Source: Rutstroemia sp. NJR-2017a BVV2 (taxonomy: Eukaryota; Ascomycota; Leotiomycetes; Helotiales; Rutstroemiaceae). Taken from it: a DNA stretch of 64,000 nt. Made by a program: the position numbers and the translations under genes. The notes beneath the pieces are model-generated. The model was not told where the DNA came from and ran no database searches. It saw only the letters and a list, made by a program, of their open reading frames with translations. Shown piece after piece: positions 11,469 through 24,100 of this stretch (position 1 is its first letter; every line of letters begins with the position of its first letter). The stretch covers positions 62,001 to 126,000 of the forward strand of contig NJPS01000048.1 of NCBI GenBank assembly GCA_002946415.1, written 5' to 3'.

Positions 11469-13332
11469 TGTCCAGAAGCCAGAATAAATTGAAGGGCAGC
11501 AGAAGCAGTTCAGGAATTCGGTAGCGATCAGCGAGTTCTTCAGATTCACGGAATGAAAAGAAAACGAAAAGGTGATATGAAACTTCTCTTTATAGATCAT
11601 GCAACCGGAGCAAGTACTACTTTCACTACGGGTAGTGCTGTGGCGGAAATAGATAGCATATGCAGGTGCAATCTAGGTCTCGTACTCTTTTCACGCGAAC
11701 CAAACTTCAAAATGGAAGAGCCACACTTCGAGGGATCTCGACCCCAGATTGATCTATGGGTCTTCCAGCATTGGCGCAGGAAGAAAGCTAAACTGTTGAA
11801 CAATTGAATTTGATCAAAAATAGTATCGATCTAGCAACCAAAGTTGAGGAAGATACTTCGTGTTAGCTCATGTAAACTTCGCTTACCCCTCACGCCAGTC
11901 AACTCGCTGTGAAGAATGTCTAATCCGTGCGCAGCAGTATGTCAATTAGCTTTTGCACTTAGGAAGACTAATGAACTCTAGACCGGTGGAAAACCGATGC
12001 TCCTTGCGAGATCCTCAGCTGTTGTAGGTTTTCCGAATATTTATTGTCGCTTGATGGCCTGGTGTGAAGAATCTGAGGACGTCCGAATCATCCTTGGCTC
12101 ATAGTCGGTAAGGTTAAAGAACAGGCGAAGCGCTTCTAGGAACATATTCATGATAGAATCGAAACTGCACACTTCTCCGAGATTACTTTATACGCAACAA
12201 ATTGAACCTAGCAGTGACCTATTGGCATCGAGATCGAAATAACTACTCTATAGATATAAGGGATTAGGTAAATTGTAACGTTAAGCAGTTGTCAGTCGGC
12301 CTCTCCGGGGTGGAATATCACGAGGTTTACAGAGGGCGATTTCGGCGATACAAACGTATGATCACAGCGGCACTGTACTGTTACGGCAAACCAAATTAGG
12401 CGTAGAGAAATTCGAGAATGAACTTAACTATCCGAAAGGACAAAAACCTTCATAGAGAGTAGTCGAGGAAGTGATGACAATTGAATCTAATGGTGAATAC
12501 GTAAAACAGTTGCGAGGTGTTACCTCTGACTTTAGTGTATTAGTGGTCCCGTTGTGTACGAACTCGTATCTTAAAGGATGCTCCAAGAGACACGAAGGAA
12601 GGAAATGCCTTCAGTATGTTCAGGTCTAACAGATAATGTACAAGATCTATGGGAACTAGGAGTGTTCTATGTGTTTTTCCTTCGTTAGACAAATTATGAA
12701 TTTACTTCTTAAATCAACCAATCAAACATTCTGTGGCCTTCGTGTGAAGCATTTGTGTATATACGAAGTCGAAAAAGAGCCACAGCTAGATTGCGAACTT
12801 GAACCCGAGAACTGCGGGGTAACCGAACCATATGGTAGGTAGCGTCCCTCGCTGCGTGGCGAGAAACCCACCGCCCCACAGCAATAGTGGAAATCGTCAT
12901 CAGCCTTATATGGCTGCTATGGCGCGCAAATTCAGATCGCTACGTCGATCGTTACCTTCAACCGAAGCGATTCCCATCCCGGCCAGTACAACACCGCCTT
13001 GCACGTCCCACATGTTCATCACGGTGGTACAGTGACCAAGAGGAAAGATTAAATGCGGTTCGGCTGAATATTTCCCCTCGCCGGGCTTGGCAACGGCGGA
13101 TTCATCAACAGCGCTCTGAGCCTCGTCGAGCTGAAGATGGGCCACAATACTTTCTACATCACAAGAGCGGCCGTAGAAAGCTTCACACAGGAATGTGCAA
13201 CTTTGGGTAATATCCCCATTTACACGTGAACAGCTACTAGCTCTCGCCGTTCTCCACTGCATGCTGTTCTAATGAAGTTAAATACCTCAGCCTTGTGAGA
13301 ACACGACACAACCTTCACCGTAGCAAGACATT
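11469..13332. other. Intergenic between But2-like gene and NLR1
   Basis: Mostly without coding signal. About 12860-13262 is coding-like in more than one frame: a 118-codon minus frame (12906-13262) and plus-strand stretches with plausible protein composition but stops between them. It may be the remains of a gene. I recognise no family. Confidence 0.35.
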
Positions 13333-13958
13333 ATGAAGGGTTTGAGCAACCGAAGCTGTCATCAGCCGATCCCTCCAACTGGTTTGACAGTCGTAGTCAA
13401 TCCGGACGAGCCATCTCTGGAGTAAGTTTCCAAATATAGTATCCGCGGTATACTCCGCTGACTGAAAAGCATCATATTTGTCCATGGATTCACCGGCCAC
13501 CCTGAGCGGACCTGGACTCACAAGAGGGGAGATGTGAGGCACAAAGCCTACGATGACGACGAATTAGCTGAGCCACCTTCGAAAATCCGAAAACTCCATC
13601 TGTTCTCTAAGCCGCGTCAGGAAGACTTTCACACTGCTATATATTGGCCGAGAGATCTGATTCCGTCCACCGTCCCTAATGCGCGAGTTTTGACTTACGG
13701 TTATGATACACATATAAGACATAAGCTGGGACCTCCTGCGAATAGGAATACTGTCTACGACATTGCTTGGGATTTTCTGGTTGCCCTAGAGGCTGAGCGT
13801 CGGGCAGAGCCATTACGACCGGCATTGTTCATAGTACACAGTCTGGGAGGGATAGTCGTCAAGGAGATGCTGCGGAGGTCAGTCAGCTGCGATCAGGGCC
13901 AGGCCCATCTCCGGGACATCTTTGAGTCCACAATCGGTATAATGTTTTTTGGTACCCC

Positions 13959-14388
13959 CAATAGTGGATGTCAGAATTCCGTGCGCACGAGCTATAAGCG
14001 ACAAATATCCCCTAACAAAAATCACTATTTGTGATATTTTCAATAATTAATAACTAATTCAATTTTTAATATAAATCTTTGATAAAGATATCATTTTAAA
14101 GCTAAAATTAAGAACTATAACTTTCTAACCGGTGGAATTTCAATAATATAAATATTTTAACTAGTAATTATATATTGAAAGTTATAACTTTTAAAGATAA
14201 ATATTTATAGCTAAGTAATTTATAAAATTAAAATCGAACTAATAAAATTAAAGAATCAGGCTCTAAATAAATAATAAACCTATATTTATAGAAATATCTT
14301 ATAACTTCAATTTGTTATTAATTATTGAAATTGTAGTAAATTTGGGATTTTTGATAAGCTGCGCACGGAATTCTGACACCCACTATTG
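13959..14388. mobile_element. 430-bp foldback MITE with 4-bp CCCC duplication
   Basis: Both ends read CAATAGTGG, then A or G, then TGTCAGAATTCCGTGCGCA, in inverted orientation (29 bp with one mismatch). A second inverted block, TTTCAATAATTAATAAC, lies further in on both sides, so the element can fold back on itself. It is flanked by CCCC at 13955-13958 and 14389-14392. Removing the element plus one CCCC rejoins NLR1 in frame at the GTPHSG motif, which confirms the boundaries. The interior is AT-rich and has no transposase. The superfamily is unclear: a 4-bp duplication and a CAATAG terminus do not match Tc1/mariner (TA) or hAT (8 bp). Confidence 0.9.
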
Positions 14389-16739
14389 CCCCACACAGCG
14401 GCGCCGACCCCCGTGGCATTCTCCAACAAATTGCTGAGAAGGTTATCAAAGCAGCCGGATTTTCCGTTAATGAGCAGATCGTCAACACACTTTTGCCGTC
14501 ATCAGAACGCCTCAGGGAGCTAAGAGATGAGTTTGGCCCGATGGCTCATAAGCAGAATTGGATCATACACTCCTTCCAGGAACAATTAGGCGTTGCACTT
14601 CTTGGTGACCATAAGGTAAGTGCGTTAACATATCCTGTTACGTTGCTCATTAGTTTGTAGGTCGTTGAGGATACATCCTCTTATCTAAACCTTCCTGCTA
14701 TCGAGATTTCCGAGCATCTCAGACGCAATCATATGGAAATATGTCACTTTACAGGACTTAATGATGTCGAATACAGAAAAGTCGCTTCTGCTCTTCACAG
14801 GATGGCAAGTTCGGCCTCTAGTCAGCCCAAGGGAGGAGAGAAGCCGTCACTCAATGAAGAGCAAAAAATGATACTGTTTAATTCATTGGGATTTGAGCAA
14901 ATGGATGCGCGCCAGAAGACTATCAAGACCGCCCGCGCCAAGGAATGTAAGTGGCTATTGGAAAATTCTGAATACCTCAAGTGGCTTGATGTTACTAAGC
15001 AGAGCGAACACCACGGCTTCTTGTGGATCAAAGGGAAGCCTGGAACTGGAAAGTCAACATTGATGAAATTCGCTTTTTCTAATGCCCGGAAGACGATGAA
15101 GGTCAGGATTGTTATATCTTTCTTCTTCAATGCGCGAGGAGCCGACTTAGAGAAGTCCACTATTGGGATGTATCGATCAATATTGTTTCAACTGCTCGAG
15201 CAACTACCAGAGCTTCAATGTGTCTTTGAATCTCTCGGATTTCCAACTTGGAATAGCACCGGCCATCAATCATGGAGCATCGAGTCATTGAAAGATCTCC
15301 TTGAACAGGCCATGCGACTACTTGGACAGTCCTCTGTGGGCTGTTTCATCGATGCCCTGGACGAATGTGATGATGGTGAGATTCGGGACATGGTGGCTTT
15401 TTTTCGACATCTGGGGGAGCTAGCTATATTAACCCACACCCGATTTCAAGTCCTCTTTTCAAGCAGACATTATCCACACATCAAAATCAAACCAGGTCTT
15501 GCTGTAGTCCTAGAAGAACAAGAAGGACATAAGAAGGAAATTACCAGCTATATTGACAACGAGCTAAAAATTGACCATAGCAACCTCGCTAAGCAGATTA
15601 AAGCTGAACTTCAAGAAAAAGCTTCTGGGGTCTTTATGTGGGTTGTCCTGGTTGTGGATATTTTGAACAGCGGGAATAATGAGGGACGATCAACACGCCG
15701 CCTTCAGAAAAAGCTCAAAGATATCCCTAGCGATCTGCACGAGCTCTTCCGTCAAATTCTAACACGAGACTGCCGTAACAGAGACGAACTACTTCTCTGT
15801 ATTCAATGGCTACTCTTCGCAAGACAGCCTCTGAAGCCAGAACAATTATACTACGCTATTCTCTCAGGTATCGATCCTGAAGAAATCTCAAAGTGGGACA
15901 CCGATGAGACGTCGATGGACACAATCAAGAGATTTATTCTGAATTCTTCGAAAGGACTTGCCGAAATCACAAAGTCAAAGATGCCTAGCGCCCAGTTCAT
16001 TCACGAGTCAGTGAGGGACTTTCTACTCAAAAAAAACGGGCTAAGAGATGTTTGGCCTGAACTGGGAAACAACTTGCAAGGAGAATGCCACGAGCAGCTA
16101 AAACATTGCTGTCTCAAATATATGAGCATCAGTATTACTGATCTGAACATCGGCAATTCGCTTCCGAGAGCATCTTCCCCACAAGCTGTGGAACAACGCC
16201 AATCAACAGATAAGATGTTTCCGTTCCTGGAGTACGCTGTACGAAACATTCTCTACCATGCAGATACAGCAGAAGGAAGCGGAGTCAACCAGACGAGTTT
16301 TCTTCGAACCTTCCGGCTTGCCGACTGGATTAAGCTCGACAACCTGTTTGAAAGACATGAAATACGCCGACATACTCTAAAGGCCAGTCTTTTGTATATA
16401 CTGGCAGAGCATAACATGAGGAATCTAATTAGAAGCCATCCATCCAACCTGCTCTGGTTTGAAGTAGAACATGAACGTTATGGGGCACCGATTTTTGCGG
16501 CGCTCGCTGCCAATAGTGGTAAAGCAGTCGAGACTTTTCTAAATGCCCAGACGAGAATCGAACCCCCAACGTCTTTACTTCACAGCCTGTGTGAACAGTA
16601 TTACCAGAATGGAAACAAACCCGACTTTGGACGCGACTTCACTTTCTCACGACGAAGAGGTATTCTCTCTCATCTCGCAGAGAAAGGTGATGAGGTAATA
16701 ATCCTTGCTTCTCTCCTTGCTTCGGACAAGCTCGATATC

Positions 16740-17223
16740 AACTCTAAGGATAACTCTGGCCGGACGCTACTGTCGTGGGTTGCAGGGAGAGGGCACGAGG
16801 TAGTAGTAACACTACTGCTAGAGAGAGGCGCTGAACTCGAGTCCAAGGATAACAATAGCCAGACACCGTTATTATGGGCTGCTAGGGCTGGGCACAAAGC
16901 AGTAGTAATACTACTATTAGATAAAGGTGCTGAGCTCGAGACTAAGAACATATTGGATGAGACACCGCTATCGTTGGCTGCTAAATATTGGCACGAAGCA
17001 GTAGTGAAATTACTGCTAGATAAAGGTGCTAAGCTCGAGACCAAAAGCATCTCTGGCCGGACGCCGCTATCGATGGCTGCTGAAAATGGACATGAAGCAG
17101 TAGTGAAATTACTGCTAGATAAAGGTGCTGAGCTCGAGACCAAGGATAACGATAGCCAAACACCGTTATCGTGGGCTACTAAGACTGGGTACGAGGAAAT
17201 AGCGACACTACTGTTAGAGAAAG
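16740..17223 (+). repeat. Ankyrin-coding 99-bp tandem repeats in NLR1
   Basis: About five 33-codon units with shared blocks LLLDKGAELETK and TPLSWA/TPLSLAA. DNA blocks such as GTAGTGAAATTACTGCTAGA are repeated identically. The units are far more alike than is usual for ankyrin repeats, which suggests recent duplication or gene conversion between units. Confidence 0.85.
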
Positions 17224-17240
17224 CGACCAAGAAATCCTAA

Positions 17241-19310
17241 TAATTTATAATTGTATAATATTATAACATTCTTCATTCTGTGGCGAGAACCTATCGTGCC
17301 GAAAAATTTAATAGATACTTTGACTTTAAGTATTTTAAACTCAATATATATATCGATATCTCTAATTTCTATATATAAGTAGTATTTGATAGTTACTTCT
17401 AAACACTTAGAAACCCTTCTATTAAAAAACTATATTCGCGTCGTCGCTTTAAATCTGGGTTACAGAAAGTCCTTGATTTCCAATTTTGGCAATAAACTGC
17501 TTTCATGATTCCAGCGGTAGTAGGCTAGTTGTACTTTTATGCTTAGCTGGTCGAAAGAATTTCTCAAGCTATCCGGGACCGCCCCGAGCTACCCCTAACC
17601 GCTCTGAACCCACTCTAGCTAATTCGATGAGACCGGCTTAGGTAATCGTTACTATTCTATGAATCAGTTGCGATATATAAGAGCTCATGGGATAAGCTCA
17701 GCTTAGAACAGGTTCTAATCTCAGCTCACGTAACTCATCAGATATGACGATTCCAAGCTAGATGACCTTCTCGATGGGAGCATTTCCTTCATCCAGAGAA
17801 GGAAATGCCATTTCCTAAGATGCAATAGTTAACTGCTCTCAAACCATCGGCCCCTTGTATAATAGGCGAACAAAGGTGTCAGATCATACTTGTTACTATG
17901 CCCTCCTAGACTGCGAATTAAACCCACCGGATTTGGGCACCCATGGGTGGGTTATGATAACTGATGGATACCTATTGGGTGGGTTGAAGAGAATATTAAT
18001 TACCCATTGGCAGGGCTAACCCCCGATTCTGGTATATGCTCCCCCTATTTGGGTTGTTATGGATAGGTTGAAGGTGCTCAATGTGGGTTGAAGAGCTGGA
18101 AAACCCACCAATGGGTACCTTCTGCGATGTCCTAATATCTGTAGATCAACTTCGATTCATGATGCCTACGAGCTTTATATATCGGTTTTTAGATTTCGGT
18201 CCTCGACTTCCTAGAGAACCGAACATTATTCAACGGTTTTCCGACAACCGATATAGAACTTCCCATCATAGAGAATCAAAAACCGTCCTTTTGCGCTTGC
18301 TTGTTCTTATTAAATACGTTATCAGTGGGTGCGGAAACCGATTTCGGTATCATAAGATGGTAAGATGTAGACGGAATGAATAAATAGTAAATAGTTGGGT
18401 ACTGTAGTTCGGTACTGGTTTATTGTTTACGGTATTCCAAAAAATTTAAGGTTAAACCAGCTTGTAAGCACCATACCTCTAACAGCAATTGAATCAAACA
18501 TCTTTGATGGTCTAACGATCATTTAGACAGATAACAATGTAAAAGCGTTTTATTGCTTTTCCGTTTTGAGTATTCTGTGTTGCTGCTTTGAAAAGCTGTT
18601 AGTATTCTGTATTGAGGGTTTGGTAATTCAGTGTTTAGTTATCCAAATCACAGAAGTACCTTTTTCTCACCGATACTATATCGGTCACCGTAATATACTT
18701 ACCATTTCCGTAATCCCGTACATTTACCTACGGTTAAATGACCGTAACATATACAGGAATCCAATCACTATCTTCCGTTTATACCGTAGCTTGATCATCA
18801 TATACAATCCAATCACTGTCTTCTGTTCGAAATCCGCTAACTGTTTTGGAGCCTTCAGCCTGCAGAATCCAATCACTGTCTATAGTTCGTACCCTTCCTT
18901 CCAAGTTCCAACTACAGGTTTGCGATTTGTGTTGTAACTTACGACTTATGGAAGCATTGTTCTCTATGGAAACTTGCCACAGGCATGTGACCTGTTCTGT
19001 ACTCTACGACAACGACGTAGCATCAGTCTGGGTCTAGAGACAGGGCTGTGAGGGCGATATAATCTATTCTGCGGGTATAGCGCGCGGCTGAAAATGCCCA
19101 GCCCAAAGGACAAGGCTCTCCTTATCAAATCTGAACCAGATTATCTCGAGCATCTAGACAAATTCCAAGGATATCGAAAATATTTGGTTCAAAAAGACTT
19201 GGTTTACTTGGCCCCCAGTAGTCTAAGGCCGGAGAATCGAGCTCAGAAGAGAGAGCGCTAGAAATCGTAGATCCCATAGTCAGGCCGAGCGTAGTAGCGC
19301 AATAATCGGT
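17241..19310. other. Intergenic transition zone between NLR1 and NLR2
   Basis: Mixed composition, falling in GC toward the right. At 17925-18117 the motifs ACCCATGGGTGGGTT, ATTGGGTGGGTTGAAG and ACCCACCAATGGGTACC recur in both orientations, like the end of an unidentified DNA transposon. At 19094-19261 a plus-strand run of 55 codons (MPSPKDKALLIKSEPDYLEH...) has coding-like composition and may be the N terminus of NLR2 or a fragment of another gene. Three copies of a short repeat lie at 18758-18890. Confidence 0.4.
18758..18890. repeat. Three spaced copies of AATCCAATCACTGTCTTC
   Basis: Copies start at 18758, 18806 and 18866 with one to three differences and similar downstream bases (TTCG/TTCGT). 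The spacing is 48 and 60 bp. Seen directly; nature unknown. Confidence 0.7.
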
Positions 19311-21157
19311 TGATTTATATTCTATAGATGGACCTACCGGTATCAGGTTTATAGCAGATCCAACTGATACTACTCTTGAGTATGATATAATTCAAAGTCT
19401 AGCTACTATAACGATCATTTCTAATCTATATCCTGAACAATATCGTTTTTGTATATAGCCTTACTAGCAACTGCGATAAAACATAGATATATACAAACAG
19501 AATCTTCTGGCTGCAGATATTAGCAGAAAATATACCAATAGTATATATTATAACCTTTGGCTATAATGCGGATATCGTTAAATTATAGGGTATAGCAGAT
19601 AGTAATATTCTTAGAAATTATAGAAAGAACTTGATATTTGATATATTGAATCAACGAAGAAGATATAGAGAGCGATCTATTATTTTTATTATTTATAACC
19701 TAAAAGATCTTATCTATAAATAAATACTCTTGATTTATAAAGAAGGTAAACCAAACTTTAAGAAAATCTTCTAATCTATATATAATATTATCTTTATAGA
19801 TATACTTTATAGTAGATCGAGATTAGTAATACTAGAATATATATTTACTAAATATCTTAATATTATCCAGTATATAAATTTATCGATTATAGGAATTCTC
19901 CAACAAAAGTTAGAAATATTAATTATAATATAATAGCAATTTCATCAATTATTTAATAAATTTAAAGTTAATATTAGTATATATTATTTCTTCAAAGAGA
20001 AATCTATTATTGATATAAAAATTATTATTTTAAAATAATTAATTATACTAAACTAGTATCTTAATCAGAATATTGATATAAATTATATAGATATAATTAA
20101 GTTTAGTAAGAAGAATAATATAGATTATCAAAAAATAATAAATAAAGTATATAATTTTATCGAATTAATAAATTTAATTTAAATAACTAATATAAATTAA
20201 AAGAAATCTTTAAATAAAGATAACTAGAAATTATTATAAATTGGTAATTATAAATCTATTTATAATATATTTAAATAAAGAGTTCTTTCAAATCAACTAA
20301 TTAATAATATTATCTCTAGATTAGTATTTATAATTAGAAGTTAAAATATATAAAGATATTTGAATATAAATATATAAATTATATAATAGCTTTATAATAA
20401 TAACTAATAATATTCTTATATTATATAAATTATAAAAGTGATTTGGTTACTAAAAAAGAAAACAAATATTAATAATTTTTTAGAATCTCAAACTATAAAT
20501 AATATAAAAAAAGAAATTTATATCTTATCAAAGATATATATTAATAGTTTTTAAAATATAAAAATTATATTATTTGATAAAATAACTTTATCTTAAATTT
20601 TCTTTAAGTTTCTATAAATTCAAGTTATAATAAATCTATATTATCTAAGTTTTTTATAGATAAAGAATTATAAATAATCAAAAATCGAATAATTTATTAT
20701 TTTTTTTTTAAAAATAATAACGAGAATTAGAAAATTATTATAAATATTTTATATATTTTACTTTATTAGCTTTTTATTTGCAAATATAAATTTCTTAATT
20801 ATATTATAAAAATCTATAATCGAAATAAAGATAAATTTATAAAAAATATCGATTTTTTATAATATATCTTCAATAATAAAATAGATTTAACTTTAGAATT
20901 AATAATTAAAAAATTAAGAAAATTTCTAAATTTAAAAAATTTAAATATAAAAAATTAATTAAATATAGAATATATAATATATTAATATTATAATAATTTA
21001 AATAGAGAATCTAATTAGATATTATAAATATTTATTTTCTAAATTATATAAAAATAATTAGAATCTCGAATATTATTAATTATAGAATTTATTATTAAAA
21101 ATAATTATATAAAGAATCGATTATAATTATAATAATAGATAAATAAATAGTATAAAT
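19311..21157 (+). pseudogene. NLR2: RIP-degraded esterase-NACHT gene relic
   Basis: Read across stops, the plus strand still shows the order of a second serine-esterase/NACHT gene. An N-terminal DGPTGIRFIADP lies near 19330. ITFGYNADIVKL near 19550 matches the usual TFGYxADVVK block. IIFIIYNLKDLIYK at about 19680 stands where IIFVAHSLGGLVxK is expected. DILYSRS near 19798 stands for GTPHRGS. NIDINYIDIIKFSKKN at about 20067 matches the conserved NxDxNHxDMxKFSSKN block. A YFFFKNNNEN...LLYQLF stretch near 20700 matches the first part of a NACHT domain. Changes such as CAT to TAT, CAC to TAC and GGG/GGA to AAA/GAT fit RIP. The relic is cut at about 21157 by a LINE. Whether it continues after 32785 I cannot tell. 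Confidence 0.68.
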
Positions 21158-24100
21158 AATTGATTTATTATTTTAACAACCTTTTTGAGTCTAAGACTAT
21201 AGTAGATTAATTAGTAACTAACTATTAGTAACTAAGTAATAGTAATATTTTAAATATATTTTTAGATCAAATAGTATTAAGAAATAATAAGAAACTAATT
21301 CTAGATAATGAAAATAAAATAAAAGGAAAATAGTAATTTGATAAAAGGAAAAATAAAATAAATTCAATTTAATAATCTAATTTAATTCTCAATTAGTTTA
21401 TAAACTAGATAATATTTTCGAGTATAGATATTTATTTTATTTAAATAAATAATACTAGCTTCGATTCCGGGATTAGTATTAAGAAGAAGTAGAAATAATA
21501 AATAATTTATAACTAGTTTATCTTTTAGCTTATTCCGAACTAGACTAAAAAGAAAATAATTTATAAATAAATATTCGGGAGTCTCTTTAGTTCTATAAAT
21601 ATATTTATTATTACTAATATATCTTAATAAATATAAATATAATTTTAAATAACTATATTTAATTTTCAATTAATAGAAGATATTAATAATAACTTTTTTA
21701 ATTGAAATTGGAATTTGAATTTGATTTTGAGAAAAGGATTTAAAATTTTTTATATAATTAGCTAAATTAAATAAATTAGTTTTTAGAACTTTTAAAAAAG
21801 ATTTAGATTATATTTGATTTTTAATTTATTTAATTTAAGTTCCTAAATAGCTAAAATTAGTTATATTAGTTAGAGAATCTATTTTTATTCTTGATTTAAC
21901 TAATAAATCTACTTTTTCGTTATCTAATATTTCGAAATAATTTAAAATCCAAACTAATTTAATTTTAGTTCCTTTTTTAACTATTTCTCGATTAACTTTA
22001 TAAACTAGTATTATTTAATTTTATCTAAGTTTATTATTAAGTAATTTTAATTTTTATAAAGCAATTTGATTATTTGAGAAAATAATAAATTCTTGATTTT
22101 TTTAAGTTATTTTATTTATTAATTTAATTTCTTTAGTTATTCTAACTAGTTTACTATTATAAACTAGCTAATTAGTTTCAATATTCTAATTAGATCTTTA
22201 AATTAGTTTCTAGTTAGAGTTAAAAAAAATTAAACTAATTCTGATTTCTTTTTGATTTATTAATTCTAATTTATCTATATAAATTAAATATTGGTTCGGA
22301 GCTAACAAAATAACTAAGTTTTTATAATTTTCAGTTTCTAACTTTTTAGATAACTTACTAATTTCAACCAAATAAAGAATAGTTATTTAAAATAGAAATT
22401 TAAAAAAACTAATTAATTTCAAATACTGAAAATAAATTAGTAAATATATTAAATATCTAATTTGCTTTATTTAGATTATTTTGACTAATTCTTTTTAGAT
22501 TAATATTAAATAATTCTGGAATTAATTATTAATTTTCGATTTAATTTAAATTTCTTTGAAAATTGAATGATTTTCGGTTATTTTAAGAATTCTAAATATA
22601 TATTAATAGTTAATAATATTTAAGTAAGTTTAAAGAAGATACTAATATAGTTTCTATTTTTATAAGAATTATTAGATTAATTCTAAATATTTTAAGGATT
22701 TTCCGAAAAGTTAAATTTTATAAATATTAGAATTAAGTTTTAAATTTAGTTTATTCTTTCTATTATATAAAGAATTTATAATCCAAGATATTAGTAATAT
22801 AAACAATATATAACTAATATATTATAAAAAGTGAAAATCTATTTTCGGTATTAGTTAATCAATTAGCTTTCAAAAAAACTGATTTAATTTAACTAATTTT
22901 AGTTAAAATATATTAGTTAAAACTTAAAATATTATCAAACTAGATATTTAGCTATTTCACTATTTTTTAAAATTATATTAATTAATTATTTAGTAGATTA
23001 ACCAAATTAGTTTTAATAATTCTTTATTTACTTCAAAAAAAATAGATTAATTTTGTTTTTACTAAATCGAATTTAATATTATTAGTTTCTTCTAAAATAT
23101 ATAATTTGTTAACTTCTTTTTCTAAAATTTTATAGTTCTTTTTGAAACTAATTAAGTTAATAACTAGTATAATATTATCTATATATAACTAAATTAAAAT
23201 AAAAATCGATAGAAAAAACTTTTTAATATAAATTAAAAAAAGAATTGATAAAATTAAACTATTTTAAGAAATACTAGTTAAAATAGATTGGAATACAAAA
23301 TATTATTTATCACCGAATCCAATTATCAAAAAAATAATACCGAATCCAAAAACATTAATATTGATATTAAATCCGATTATATATACTTCTGTAGATCGAA
23401 TCTACTAGCCTGCTTAATAATATACTTGCTAGTTATCGAGATATCGTCGTCGCAGTCAAAATAGTGGATTTGGAAGTTGAAAACTCTCAAAATCCTATCC
23501 AAATCGAACTCTCTTCAACTCTAACCTATTAATATATCTTTGGATCTATTAGCAATTCTATTATTCGATCTTCACTCTCTATTAATAGAGATATTAATAT
23601 AGATAATAGTTCTTCTCTACTAAATATCTCGATTTTTAACCCCAATTTGGATATATCTAATCTCAATTCGATTTTTAGTTTAGATCTACTTAATACTACT
23701 TCGAATAATATTACTGGATTTGGTAGAACTATTTATCGCTTTCTCAAACAGGCTAATATATTTATCTTTTCTTAACTAAGCAAAACTATCTAATTCTCTA
23801 TTATTAAATCAATTATTGATATTACCCTAGATCTAGCTAATACTAAAATCCTCCAAATATATGATTTGTTAGTAAAAGTATACTTAGCTACAAAATTATA
23901 TAAAAAGTAGTCTCAAATCCTTGATTTAATCGAGATATTTAGAGAATATATTGAATCAGGAAAACTACAAAAGGTTACAAATCAACTAATCTCTCAAATA
24001 AATAATCTGGAATATACTACTCGAAAAATCGAAGCTAAGACCAAAGCAGTTAGCGCTGCGAATAATATTAATATCTCGATTCTCAAAAATCCTTCCAATT

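Larger units (their letters stand above)
13333..17240 (+). pseudogene. NLR1: esterase-NACHT-ankyrin protein, broken by MITE
   Basis: Fungal NLR-like receptor of the type linked to non-self recognition and heterokaryon incompatibility. Exons: 13333-13421, 13470-13958, then after the MITE 14393-14615 and 14661-17240. Without the MITE and one duplicated CCCC these close to 1126 codons. Residues about 30-210 form an alpha/beta-hydrolase (DUF676-like) domain with DIIFVHGFTGHPERTW and the nucleophile elbow FIVHSLGG. The NACHT domain (about 385-560) has P-loop GKPGTGKST near 15034 and Walker B GCFIDALDECDD near 15345. Ankyrin repeats fill the C terminus from about residue 955 (16.72 kb on). As it stands the reading frame runs into the MITE and stops at 14034, so only the partial esterase domain can be made. 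The 3' part remains open for 835 codons from 14733. Introns are 48 and 45 nt. Confidence 0.88.

Noticed and set aside
13959..14388. MITE acting as an intron of NLR1
   Set aside because: No donor and acceptor pair at the edges would rejoin the GTPHSG codons. Precise restoration needs loss of one CCCC, which is the signature of transposition.
16670..17230. 186-codon minus frame opposite the ankyrin repeats
   Set aside because: Antisense shadow of tandem 99-bp repeats: an open unit stays open in every copy.
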